Shown piece by piece: positions 21,124 through 29,256 of a stretch of DNA of 64,000 nucleotides (the first letter of the stretch is position 1; each line of letters starts with the position of its first letter). The position numbers were made by a program, and so were the translations under genes. A model generated the notes under the pieces. The model had not been told where the DNA came from and ran no database searches. It was given only the letters and a program-made list of their open reading frames with translations. Source of the stretch: Comamonas terrigena NBRC 13299 (GTDB taxonomy: Bacteria > Pseudomonadota > Gammaproteobacteria > Burkholderiales > Burkholderiaceae_C); the NCBI RefSeq assembly GCF_006740045.1, contig NZ_AP019749.1:1-64000 (forward strand), in the 5' to 3' direction.

Positions 21124-22021
21124 CCCCTCCCTGGGTCACGGATCCTCCACGCGCGCAGACCGGCAGACCGCATGGCCGGTGCGACCGCAGGCCACTTCGC
21201 GCGGGCAGGACCGCGCTGGTCCAGCCATATCCCGCCACCAATGCAAACCGTTTTGTATGGTTTCATATGAAATCATACAAACTGAAAACTCTGGTCCCGC
21301 CGCAGCTGAAACATGTTTTTCAGCCACTTCCGCATCAAATCCTTATTGAATCTATCTCAGACGCTACCTTTTTTGATAAGAGCGCTGTTACATTCCCTCC
21401 CGACTGCCTTTTTGGCAGGCAAATTGCACGGTGGGCATGGCCTGCCGTTGCCGGAAACTGAAAACGCATTGAAAACCGCTTTTCAGCGCCCCGTCCCTGC
21501 GGATTTTCACCCCACTGGGCCGCACCAGCACGGCAGCTTTTCCACACAAGATGTGAACACCCGCTTTCACCATTTTGTGGATAATTTTTTGGCCTGAATG
21601 GGCTGGGCATACGCCCCGCATGTGGATAACCATGCTCCCCCGACCTGTGCACAACATCTGTTTGATATGAAAAGATATTTTCAACACCCTGCGAATGTTG
21701 TTCCCAGGTATCAAGCGGCTATTCACAAACTTGTCCCAAGCCGCTAGGCTCTGCAATACCCCTCCCCACAGGCTGGCAGGCAGCGGTGCGGCAGGGATTT
21801 AGAGAGTGCTTGTCCACATGTGCCGCGAGGCTGCGACAATCGGTGAACGCAGCCGGATACCGGCTGCGTTGTATGGCATGCGGGGCTCCCTTGCATACAG
21901 CCTGCAATACGAGATTTGTAGTGTTTATTCATAAGATTTCACATCTTATCCACTACATATCCATGTATTTATTCATATAAAACACCGGTTTTCCCCCGCA
22001 AGACCGCTCTCCACACCCTCC
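21124..22021. other. Left DnaA-box cluster of the candidate origin region
   Basis: A 0.9-kb stretch without a gene, visibly richer in A and T than its neighbours towards dinG. It contains two exact DnaA boxes, TGTGGATAA at 21576 and 21621. Boxes with one change lie at 21538 (TTTTCCACA), 21646, 21719, 21810, 21925, 21946 and 21969. It also holds a 30-bp palindrome (21252-21281) and three copies of TGAAA-N6-TTTCA at 21307, 21470 and 21668. The AT-rich end next to dinG could unwind easily. It is interpreted as one half of a split origin or a DnaA-binding regulatory locus. Confidence 0.7.
21252..21281. promoter_or_regulatory. 30-bp near-perfect palindrome
   Basis: Two 15-base arms, starting TTTGTATG and ending CATACAAA, meet at a central TTTCATATGAAA with a single mismatch between the arms. 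It looks like a strong dimer-binding operator. It lies between the CMD-like gene and the left DnaA-box cluster, with no adjacent regulator gene. Its centre resembles parS with CACGTG changed to CATATG, so ParB binding is not expected. Confidence 0.55.
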
Positions 22022-24187
22022 ATGAGCCAGGAAAAATGGGCCGCGCTGGCCCTTGAATCGTTCGATTCCGTTGTCGCATCCATCCCCGGGTTCCGCAGCC
22101 GTGACGGCCAACGGCGCATGGCCGATCAGGTGGCGCGCACGTTCGCCCAGACCCAGCTGGGCAAAATCGAGGAAGGCGCTCCTGAGCCGAAAAAATCGAT
22201 CGCCGTGGTCCAGGCCGGAACCGGGGTGGGCAAGTCGCTGGCGTATTCGGTGCCCGCCATCAGCACCGCCCTGGCACGTGGCACGCGGGTGCTGATTTCC
22301 ACCGCCACGGTGGCACTGCAGGAACAGCTGGTGAACAAGGATTTGCCGGCCCTGGCGCAGAAAATGCCGGTCCCTTTCAAATTTGCGCTGGCCAAGGGGC
22401 GTGGTCGTTTTGTCTGCAAACTCAAGCTCGAGCGGCTGTCCAGCACCGGTGAGCACAGCGAGGAGGCCGATGACCTCTTTGCCGAAGAAGAAGCTGCCCA
22501 GCGCAAGGCCCGGCCGCCGGCCGAAAAAGAGGCGCGCATGCAGTTCTATGCCAGCATGGCCGACGCCCTGGCCACCGGCGAATGGGATGGCGACCGCGAC
22601 AGCCTGAAAACCCCGCCCGAGCCCGAGGCCTGGAGCCCCGTGGCCGCCGAAGGCAGCAGTTGCACCGGCAAGCACTGCCCGGTATTCAGCAGCTGCACCT
22701 ACTACGAACGGCGCAAGGACATGGTGGCCGCCCAGGTCATCGTTGCCAACCACGATCTGCTGCTGTCCTCACTGGGCGCCCGCCTGCTGCCCGAGCTGGA
22801 TAACTGCCTGCTGGTGCTGGACGAGGCCCACCACCTGCCGCAGACCGCCCTCTCCCAGTTCGCCTGCGAGATGGATTTGAGCCGCCTGCAGTGGATCGAC
22901 AAGCTCACCAGCCGGGCCCTGCGCGTGGGCCAGCTGATGGAAGTGGAGGACATCGCCGAGCTGCCCGGCCACAGTGCCGGCCTGCGCCAGCACCTGACGG
23001 ATCTGGCCCGCCTGGTGATGGAGATCTACGGCGACGCACTGAAGGGCCAGAAAGACAGCTGGGGCCCGGCCCGTGTACGGGCTCCACGCGGCGTTTTGCC
23101 GGAACCCCTGATCAACCCCCTGGCACAGGTCATGCACCACGCCAGCGGCTTTCTGGACGCCTTGCGGGCCATTTCCAAGGCCTTGCGCGCCGAGATCAAG
23201 GACAAGCCCGAGGAAGCCCAGCGCCTGTCCGCCCTGTATGCCCAGGTGGGCACCCTGGCACCGCGCCTGGAATCGGTGCACGACACGGCCCAGCTGTTGA
23301 GCCAGCAACCCGAGATGCAGGCCGACGGCAGCGCCCAGGTGCCCAATGCCAAATGGTTCACGCTGGAGATCGATGGCGACTACATCGTCGTCAAGGCCCA
23401 TGCCAGCCCCATCCTGCCGGGAGCCACGCTGCGCCACCACCTGTGGAGCCAGGTGCGGGGCGCTGTGCTGACCTCGGCCACCCTGACCAGCTGCGGCGGC
23501 TTCGACTTCTTTCTGCGGGAAGCCGGCCTGCACGGCGACGCCAGCGTGCAGACGCTGGAGGTGGCCAGCCCTTTCGACTACGCCGCCCAGGGCACGCTGG
23601 TGGCCCACCAGACCCAGGCCGACCCGCGGGAGGCCCAGGCCTTCACCGCCGAGATGGTGGACGCCCTGCTGAACGACCTGGCGCTGGTGCAGGCCGGCGC
23701 CCTGGTGCTGTTCACTTCCCGCGAGCAGATGCGCCAGGCCGTGGACGCCCTGCCCTCCCACATGCGCAGCTACGTGCTGGTGCAGAACGCCATGCCACGC
23801 ACCATGCTGCTGGCCGACCACCGCAGCCGGGTGGAGTCGGGCCTGCCCTCCATCATCTTCGGCATGCAGTCGTTTGGCGAGGGACTGGATCTGCCCGGCG
23901 CACTGTGCGAGTCGCTGTTCATCACCAAGCTGCCGTTTGCCCCCCCCGATGACCCGGTGGGCGAATCCCGTGCCGAGTGGCTGCGTACCAGCGGCCGCAA
24001 CCCGTTCAACGAGCTGGTGGTGCCAGCCACCGCCATCCGCCTGGCGCAATGGGTGGGCCGTGCCATCCGCACCGAGGAAGACCAGGCCCATGTCTACTGC
24101 TACGACAAGCGCCTGGTTGCCACCAGCTATGGCGCCCAGCTGCTCAAGGGCCTGCCACCGTTCACTCTGGCCAAGCGCGCAGCCTAG
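22022..24187 (+). CDS. dinG: ATP-dependent DNA helicase DinG
   Basis: A 721-residue XPD-like 5'-3' DNA helicase that unwinds R-loops, D-loops and forked DNA. Walker A QAGTGVGKS is at residues 64-72 and the DEAH box is in LVLDEAHHLPQ. Four iron-sulfur ligands are seen at C132, C214, C219 and C225, with the x4 and x5 spacing of E. coli DinG. The C-terminal helicase motif GRAIRTEEDQ is intact, and length matches E. coli DinG (716 aa). It sits between two gene-free, DnaA-box-rich stretches, an unusual setting noted under findings. Confidence 0.96.
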   Translation: MSQEKWAALALESFDSVVASIPGFRSRDGQRRMADQVARTFAQTQLGKIEEGAPEPKKSIAVVQAGTGVGKSLAYSVPAISTALARGTRVLISTATVALQEQLVNKDLPALAQKMPVPFKFALAKGRGRFVCKLKLERLSSTGEHSEEADDLFAEEEAAQRKARPPAEKEARMQFYASMADALATGEWDGDRDSLKTPPEPEAWSPVAAEGSSCTGKHCPVFSSCTYYERRKDMVAAQVIVANHDLLLSSLGARLLPELDNCLLVLDEAHHLPQTALSQFACEMDLSRLQWIDKLTSRALRVGQLMEVEDIAELPGHSAGLRQHLTDLARLVMEIYGDALKGQKDSWGPARVRAPRGVLPEPLINPLAQVMHHASGFLDALRAISKALRAEIKDKPEEAQRLSALYAQVGTLAPRLESVHDTAQLLSQQPEMQADGSAQVPNAKWFTLEIDGDYIVVKAHASPILPGATLRHHLWSQVRGAVLTSATLTSCGGFDFFLREAGLHGDASVQTLEVASPFDYAAQGTLVAHQTQADPREAQAFTAEMVDALLNDLALVQAGALVLFTSREQMRQAVDALPSHMRSYVLVQNAMPRTMLLADHRSRVESGLPSIIFGMQSFGEGLDLPGALCESLFITKLPFAPPDDPVGESRAEWLRTSGRNPFNELVVPATAIRLAQWVGRAIRTEEDQAHVYCYDKRLVATSYGAQLLKGLPPFTLAKRAA

Positions 24188-24620
24188 CGCCGTCTGGCGG
24201 CCTTCTGCGCCCCTCGCAGAAGGGGGCAATCGCTGTGCGATACCGCATGCGTGGCATGGCCGCACCATGTGCAACCGTTCCAGCGCCTCGGAGAGCGGCT
24301 GTGCCCGGTGCGTGCGCCTGGATCAACCTCTGCCTGTTTTTTCAGCAGGAAAACGCACGCGCCTCCCGCCATCCTCACCATGCACATGCCCGCCATGGGC
24401 TGTGCACAACTGTTTTTTCAACGCGCCCTGCCTTCGCATCCCAGCCGTGTCCCTGCGGCCACGGATCGGCCGACAGTGCTGCGTCAGCGTCATTGAATTT
24501 TTTTGAACATTCCGGTTTTCAGAGGCAAGTTGTCCAGTTATCCCATGCCTTGCATAACTTTCTGTGGATAAAAACCGCTGAATGTCCAAAGAAACGGCGG
24601 CATGGTCACGCCGATCCGGC

Positions 24621-24636
24621 TGAAAAACGCTTTTCA
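24621..24636. repeat. TGAAA-N6-TTTCA palindrome (family of five)
   Basis: TGAAAAACGCTTTTCA is a 16-bp palindromic element. Further copies lie at 21307-21322 (TGAAACATGTTTTTCA), 21470-21485 (TGAAAACCGCTTTTCA) and 21668-21683 (TGAAAAGATATTTTCA). One copy at 25361-25376 has a mismatch (TGAAAAAAACTTTCCA). All are in gene-free DNA flanking dinG. This suggests a protein-binding site specific to the origin region; the binding protein is unknown. Confidence 0.6.
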
Positions 24637-24772
24637 AACCCAAGCAGTGCACGCGGCGAAGTATGCCGCTTTTCAGCGCACGGCCGTCTTCCGTTCCTCG
24701 AAAACCGGGGCTTTCCGTGCGGTCATGCCCTTTGTGGAGCCCCGATCTGGGAGTTCTCTCTATGACTTCTTC

Positions 24773-24830
24773 TTTATTTCAATGAAATAAATTAGTCGTA
24801 GTAGTAATGCACCGGTTTTTTTGTGGATAA
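24773..24830 (-). other. DnaA-trio unwinding module 1
   Basis: The AT-rich palindrome TTTATTTCAATGAAATAAA (24773-24791) overlaps AAATTAG. Five trinucleotides follow, TAG-TCG-TAG-TAG-TAA, at 24793-24807. A 14-nt spacer with GCACCGG leads to the exact DnaA box TGTGGATAA at 24822-24830. Read from the box strand the order is DnaA box, GC-containing spacer, trios, AT-rich DNA. This is the arrangement of the bacterial basal unwinding element described from Bacillus subtilis (3'-(G/A)A(T/A)-5' trios). Four of the five trios match that consensus. Confidence 0.72.
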
Positions 24831-25212
24831 CCCACTGAGTCCATGCTTTTTCAAGAGCTTGCATGGTGGAAAAACATGTGGGTCATGCACAAGTTCTGCT
24901 GTCCTCGCAACGGGGACAACTGCGCATATCCCTGGATTTTTGTGGAAAACCTATTTTTTCAAGGAAACTTGTCCACAGAAGGATCTTCCCTCTGATGTAA
25001 CGTAGTTTTAAGAGATTTTTATTGAAAACAAAAGGTATACAGCTATCAATTTTGATGTGAATAACTGAAAAGCCGAGGTTTACCAACAATCTGCCACCTC
25101 GGTGTTGGCAATCTGCTGGGCTCCAGAAACGACGGAAAAGTGGATTGAAAAAAACGCAACCGGAGTGGAAGGCATGAAAAACCGCGCAAACTTTGCGCGC
25201 AGATGTTGTTCC

Positions 25213-25269
25213 TATATTTAATTTTTTAAATTAGTAGTCATAGTAAGCACCGCCAGATTCTGTGGACAA
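25213..25269 (-). other. DnaA-trio unwinding module 2
   Basis: This is a second copy of the module, exactly 439 bp downstream of the first. AT-rich TATATTTAATTTTTTAAA leads into AAATTAG, then TAG-TAG-TCA-TAG-TAA at 25232-25246. A 14-nt spacer beginning GCACCG leads to the DnaA box TGTGGACAA (25261-25269, one change from consensus). Spacing of trios to box is identical to module 1, while the intervening sequence differs, which points to selection on the layout. Confidence 0.68.
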
Positions 25270-25507
25270 GTCTTCTTTTTCGTTGTATTTCAATGGTTTG
25301 GAGATTGTTCAAGCATGTGGTTGGTACCGGGCTGCTGCTGTCACCCGATTGGGTACAAGCTGAAAAAAACTTTCCAGACAGTGGATAAGTGCCGAGTTGC
25401 TCTTTTTTTCTGCCCATGCTTGTCCACAGGCCTGGAAAGCACTCGAACAGGCTCCAACCAGCCGGAACAGGCCTCCTGGTGTGGTGGAGGAGGGCTTCCT
25501 ACTGGAT

Positions 25508-25559
25508 GTAACTCGGTTACGAAAGTTTGAAATGTCGCCAAACTAGGTAACTGAGTTAC
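25508..25559. promoter_or_regulatory. Pair of GTAAC-N3-GTTAC palindromes
   Basis: GTAACTCGGTTAC (25508-25520) and GTAACTGAGTTAC (25547-25559) are two similar 13-bp palindromes 39 bp apart. Between them is another inverted repeat, AGTTTG-N9-CAAACT (25524-25544). A degenerate third copy, GTAACGTAGTTTT, lies near 24997. The arrangement suggests cooperative binding of a dimeric regulator at the right edge of the candidate origin. Confidence 0.5.
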
Positions 25560-25880
25560 TTTTTTTGTCTAAGTTGTTGTTTTATATAGAATCTCTGCCC
25601 CGGGCGGTTGCCGGACACGGAGCCTGCAGCTGCATGCGCCGTGGCAGAGCTGGCCCGAGCGTCCTGGTGGTGCATCGCTGCCACCAAGGGGGTGGACCCG
25701 TGGTGGCGGCAAGCGGGTCCGTAGAGGGTCCGTGCCAGGGGCTGGAAGGTGAAAAGAATTTTTCGCGCTGTGTGGGGGGGCTGCGCGGGAAAAAACCGGA
25801 ATGTGCTGCATGGGCGGCACATGCGGCCATGTGGCACATGTATGGCGGGCCTGCGGCTTCCGGGTCAAAACTGCAGGCAT

Positions 25881-25905
25881 AAAAAAAAGCAGGCACAAGG
25901 CCTGC
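25881..25905 (-). terminator. Terminator of the Spy-like gene
   Basis: On the minus strand GCAGG-CCTTGTG-CCTGC is followed by eight T residues. It lies about 55 bp beyond the stop codon of the minus-strand gene. Confidence 0.75.
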
Positions 25906-25960
25906 TGAAGAGGGTGGTGTCCCGGCTGGGCAACCGGGATGGCGCACGACCGAAACCGAT

Positions 25961-26536
25961 TCAGGCGCCGGGCGCCGCAGCGGGGGCTGCCTGACTAGGC
26001 TGACCCATGCCGGGGTGGCCTTCGTCACGGGGACCGCCGCGGTGCATGCCAGGACCTTTGCCATGGCCGTGGCCGTGCATGGGCATGGCCACATCGAATG
26101 CTTTTTGCTGCGCCGGATTCAGGCTGGCGTAGAAGGCCTTGGTGGCGTTTTCACGCTGCTCGATGGCGGCGTTGCGTTCCTTGCGCAGGCTCTGGGCCTG
26201 GTCAATGCGCTGGGGCGTGGTCAGCTTGTTGAAGGCCTCACGGTCCATGCGAGGCGCTTTGCGCTCTGCAGGGCGGGTGGCTTCCACGTACTTTTTCCAG
26301 GCACCTTCCTGGGCGGCGGTCAGCTGCAGCAAGGGCTTGACGCGTTCCATGTGCTGGGCATGCATGGCGGCAGGGTCCAGGGCAGGGCGGCCCGCCTGGT
26401 GGGGGTGGGCAGGGGCGGTCTGGGCCGTGGGGGCTGCCGGTGCGGCGGTGTTCTGTGCCCACACGGGCAGGGTGAAGGCGCCGGCCAGTGCAGCAGCGGT
26501 GGCGGTGGCGATCAGGGAGCGTTGCAAGAGGGCCAT
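25961..26536 (-). CDS. Periplasmic Spy/CpxP-like LTXXQ protein
   Basis: A 191-residue secreted protein with an N-terminal signal peptide (MALLQRSLIATATAAALAG, cleaved near VWAQ). It has two LTxxQ-like motifs, LTAAQ and LNPAQ, typical of the Spy/CpxP envelope-stress chaperone family. The C-terminus is rich in His, Gly and Pro (MHGHGHGKG), which could bind metal. A strong GGAAAGGA ribosome site precedes the chosen ATG. The open frame continues far upstream to 28078, but that part is a shadow of rdgC. Confidence 0.83.
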   Translation of the reverse strand: MALLQRSLIATATAAALAGAFTLPVWAQNTAAPAAPTAQTAPAHPHQAGRPALDPAAMHAQHMERVKPLLQLTAAQEGAWKKYVEATRPAERKAPRMDREAFNKLTTPQRIDQAQSLRKERNAAIEQRENATKAFYASLNPAQQKAFDVAMPMHGHGHGKGPGMHRGGPRDEGHPGMGQPSQAAPAAAPGA

Positions 26537-26824
26537 GGTGATGTCCTTTCCTTCAGGTTGAGGGGGACGCTGCAGCTTGGTTGCAGCGCTTGAATGCAAG
26601 TGTGGGGACTGTCTGTAAGCGTTCCATGTGGAAACCGTGATGCTGTGTAAAGTAATGCGAAGCCTGGAGACCCTCTGCACCCCGTAGCTGGCAGGGCAGG
26701 GTGGTCCACAATGGGCAAATGAGGGATTACCACGCCACCAGGTCGGCGTGGATAGCCATGGTTTGGATAAGGCGCAGCGCCGACGGAGGCGCTGCGCTGC
26801 ATGACACAGAAAAGAGGTTGCTGC

Positions 26825-27871
26825 GTGTTCAAGAACATGATCGTGTACCGCATTGCCGCGCAATGGCAGGGTGCACTGGAACAGATGGAAGAAGCGCTGC
26901 AAAAGACGCCTTTCACCCCCTGTGGAGCGACGCAGGAAAAGTCTTCCGGCTGGGTGCCACCGCGTGGCGAGGAGCATGGGCTGCTGGCCGAAAGCGTGGG
27001 TGGCCAATGGGTGATGCGCTATATGAGCGAGAGCAAGATGCTGCCCGCCAGCGTGCTCAACCGCAAGGTGGCGGAGAAGGCCGAAGCGATTGAAAAAGAG
27101 TTCGGCCGCAAACCGGGCAAAAAGGAAAAGCAGGAGCTCAAGGACGAAGCCAAGCTGGACCTGCTGCCCATGGCCTTCACCAAGCAGGGGGCCATGTGGG
27201 TCTGGCTGGATCCGCAGGCCAAGCTGCTGGTGCTGGACACCGGCGCCCAGGGCCGTGCCGACGAGGTGGTGACGCTGCTGGTTGAAAGCCTGCAGGGCTT
27301 TGGCGTGGCGCTGCTCGATACGCAGACCAGTCCCCAGGCAGCCATGGCGCACTGGCTGATCAGCCAGGAGCCGCCGGTGGGTTTTTCGGTGGACCGCGAA
27401 TGCGAGCTCAAGGCCGCGGACGAATCCAAGGCGGTGGTGCGCTACGCACGCCACCCGCTCGATATCGACGAGGTCAAGCAGCATGTGGAGCAGGGCAAGC
27501 TGCCGACCAAGCTGGCCATGACCTGGGACGACCGCGTGAGCTTTGTGCTGAGCGACACCCTGCAGGTCAAGAAGATTGCCTTCCTGGACAGCGTGCTGGA
27601 TGAGGCCGGCGATGAAGGCGGTTTTGACACCGATGTGGCGATTGCCACCGGTGAATTGAGCCGCCTGATTCCGGACCTGATCGACGCCCTGGGCGGTGAA
27701 GGCCGTACCGAGCTGGGCCAGGACCTGCCTGCAGCATTGCAGCCGTCGGGCTCGGGGACCGAAACCCTGGCGGTGCGCGTGGCCGGTGGCAGGCCGGCTG
27801 GGCAGGGCGGCAAGGTGACCGGGCCGGCCGAAGCCCCGGTGGACACCGATCCGCAGAGCATGCCGTTCTGA
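26825..27871 (+). CDS. rdgC: Recombination-associated protein RdgC
   Basis: A 348-residue protein that in E. coli forms a ring around DNA and restrains RecA. The family start MFKNMIVYRI is matched only if the GTG at 26825 is used. That GTG is preceded by AGAGG with 7-nt spacing, so it was preferred over the upstream ATG at 26801. The body (RYMSESKMLPASVLNRKVAEK, then SFVLSDTLQVKKI) is typical of RdgC. The C-terminal tail is longer and Gly/Pro-rich. It lies just beyond the candidate origin. Confidence 0.95.
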   Translation: MFKNMIVYRIAAQWQGALEQMEEALQKTPFTPCGATQEKSSGWVPPRGEEHGLLAESVGGQWVMRYMSESKMLPASVLNRKVAEKAEAIEKEFGRKPGKKEKQELKDEAKLDLLPMAFTKQGAMWVWLDPQAKLLVLDTGAQGRADEVVTLLVESLQGFGVALLDTQTSPQAAMAHWLISQEPPVGFSVDRECELKAADESKAVVRYARHPLDIDEVKQHVEQGKLPTKLAMTWDDRVSFVLSDTLQVKKIAFLDSVLDEAGDEGGFDTDVAIATGELSRLIPDLIDALGGEGRTELGQDLPAALQPSGSGTETLAVRVAGGRPAGQGGKVTGPAEAPVDTDPQSMPF

Positions 27872-27899
27872 AGGCGGTGGCGGGGCCGCAGCGGCGCCT

Positions 27900-29132
27900 T
27901 CAAAACGGCGCGTCGCGGTGGCTGCGCTCAAAGAAACGCAGCGACTCTGCCGTGGGCTGTGCCAGCACCACCCGGTTGCGGCCGTTGCGCTTGGCTTCGT
28001 ACATGGCGGCATCGGCGGCCGCCACCAGGGCCTCCCATGGGCTGGGCTGCTGGAGCTGGGCGGTGTAGACCCCCACACTGATGGTGAACTCCAGGCGGGG
28101 GCCGGTGCTCAGCTGCAACGGGCTCAGGCGCACGGCATCGCACAGGCGCTGGGCCAGGGGCAGGGCCTCGGCGGAATGGGTGTGGGGCAGCAGCAGCACG
28201 AACTCCTCCCCGCCATAGCGCGCCGCCAGATCGCCTTTGCGCAGCTGGCTCTGCAGCGTGTGGGCCACGCTCTGGATCACCCGGTCGCCCACCAGGTGGC
28301 CGTGGCTGTCGTTGATGCGCTTGAAGAAATCGATGTCCAGCACCACCACCGACAAGGGCATGCCGGTGTGCACGGCCTGGGCCATGGCGTCGAGCAGGCC
28401 TTGCACCAGGGCCGTGCGGTTGGGCAGCTGGGTCAGCGGATCGAGCCGGGCCTTGTCCTGGTCCAGCGCGGCCTGGCGGTCGTGCAGCATCAGCAGCAGA
28501 CCGATGCTGGAGAGCACCAGGTTCACGAACAGCGTCAGGCAGACGCTCCACAGCGCCAACTGCTCATACACCGACAGGCGCTGGCGCGAAAACGGCAGGG
28601 GAGAGGTTTCCTGCACGATCAGCGGCAGCAGGGCCAGACTCTGCGCCAGCACCGCCACCACCACCAGCACCCAGCCGCTGCCAGGCGTGCTGCGGCGCAT
28701 GCGTTGCAGCAGCCACAGCAGGTAGAGCAGCTGGCCCAGCAGCAGGGCGGCATGCAGGCGGTGAAACAGCCCCCAGTCCTGCGGCAGCAGCAGCGCTGCC
28801 AACGCCATGGTGATGGCCTGGGGCAGAAACAGGATCAGGCTGTCGCGCACCAGGCGGTCGCTCTGGCGAAAGCGCTGCAGCGCAATGGTGAAACAGGAGG
28901 TGGCCAGACAGACCAGCAGCAGGGAGGCCATCAGCAGCGCCAGGCTGGCGTTGCGGCTGACCAGGGCCAGCAGCAGATAGGCCATGCCGATCAGGGTGTT
29001 GCACCACAGCCCCTGGGACAGGCCCTGGTACCAGAACGGCCGCCCCAGCACCCAGATCACCCAGGCCAGCACCCAGGCAGCCAGGCCGATCATGCCCAGG
29101 GCTGTGAGGAAGTCTGGCGCTAACGAAGACAT
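27900..29132 (-). CDS. Membrane-bound diguanylate cyclase (GGDEF)
   Basis: A 410-residue c-di-GMP synthase. About seven hydrophobic segments (residues 8-215) form an unclassified membrane sensor. The GGDEF domain (about 235-400) has DIDFFKRINDSHGH, the I-site RKGD and an intact GGEEF. It converges on rdgC, with 28 bp between their stop codons, and lies downstream of another cyclase gene on the same strand. The signal it senses is not evident. Confidence 0.92.
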   Translation of the reverse strand: MSSLAPDFLTALGMIGLAAWVLAWVIWVLGRPFWYQGLSQGLWCNTLIGMAYLLLALVSRNASLALLMASLLLVCLATSCFTIALQRFRQSDRLVRDSLILFLPQAITMALAALLLPQDWGLFHRLHAALLLGQLLYLLWLLQRMRRSTPGSGWVLVVVAVLAQSLALLPLIVQETSPLPFSRQRLSVYEQLALWSVCLTLFVNLVLSSIGLLLMLHDRQAALDQDKARLDPLTQLPNRTALVQGLLDAMAQAVHTGMPLSVVVLDIDFFKRINDSHGHLVGDRVIQSVAHTLQSQLRKGDLAARYGGEEFVLLLPHTHSAEALPLAQRLCDAVRLSPLQLSTGPRLEFTISVGVYTAQLQQPSPWEALVAAADAAMYEAKRNGRNRVVLAQPTAESLRFFERSHRDAPF

Positions 29133-29256
29133 GGCTTGGCTAGGGATAGGCTATGAAGCCATCCTAGCCCAAGCTTTTGCCTGTGGTTCGCCATGCCCCG
29201 GTTTGGAGCAAAACGGCCCTGTAAGCCCTTTTAGAGGGTGGTGGTAGGGCAGGACC

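Larger units (their letters stand above)
24188..25960. other. Candidate chromosomal replication origin (right DnaA-box cluster)
   Basis: This 1.77-kb gene-free stretch is much richer in A and T than its surroundings. Exact DnaA boxes are TGTGGATAA at 24563 and 24822 and TGTGAATAA at 25056. One-change boxes lie at 24401, 24941 (TGTGGAAAA), 24969, 25261, 25380 and 25420. Two boxes (24822 and 25261) are each part of a DnaA-trio module. TGAAA-N6-TTTCA repeats lie at 24621 and (one mismatch) 25361, and GTAAC-N3-GTTAC palindromes at 25508 and 25547. Nothing protein-like was found. The GC-rich last 350 bp (about 25600-25960) hold only the terminator of the next minus-strand gene. The origin role is inferred; a DnaA-titrating locus is the main alternative. 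Confidence 0.75.

Noticed and set aside
25565..25882. A 105-codon plus-strand frame and overlapping minus-strand frames at the right end of the candidate origin
   Set aside because: They have low-complexity Gly/Ala/Arg sequence and mutually overlapping frames, and no ribosome site was found.
26537..28078. Upstream extension of the Spy-like reading frame over rdgC
   Set aside because: The extension is antisense to rdgC, while a signal peptide and a strong ribosome site fix the start at 26536.
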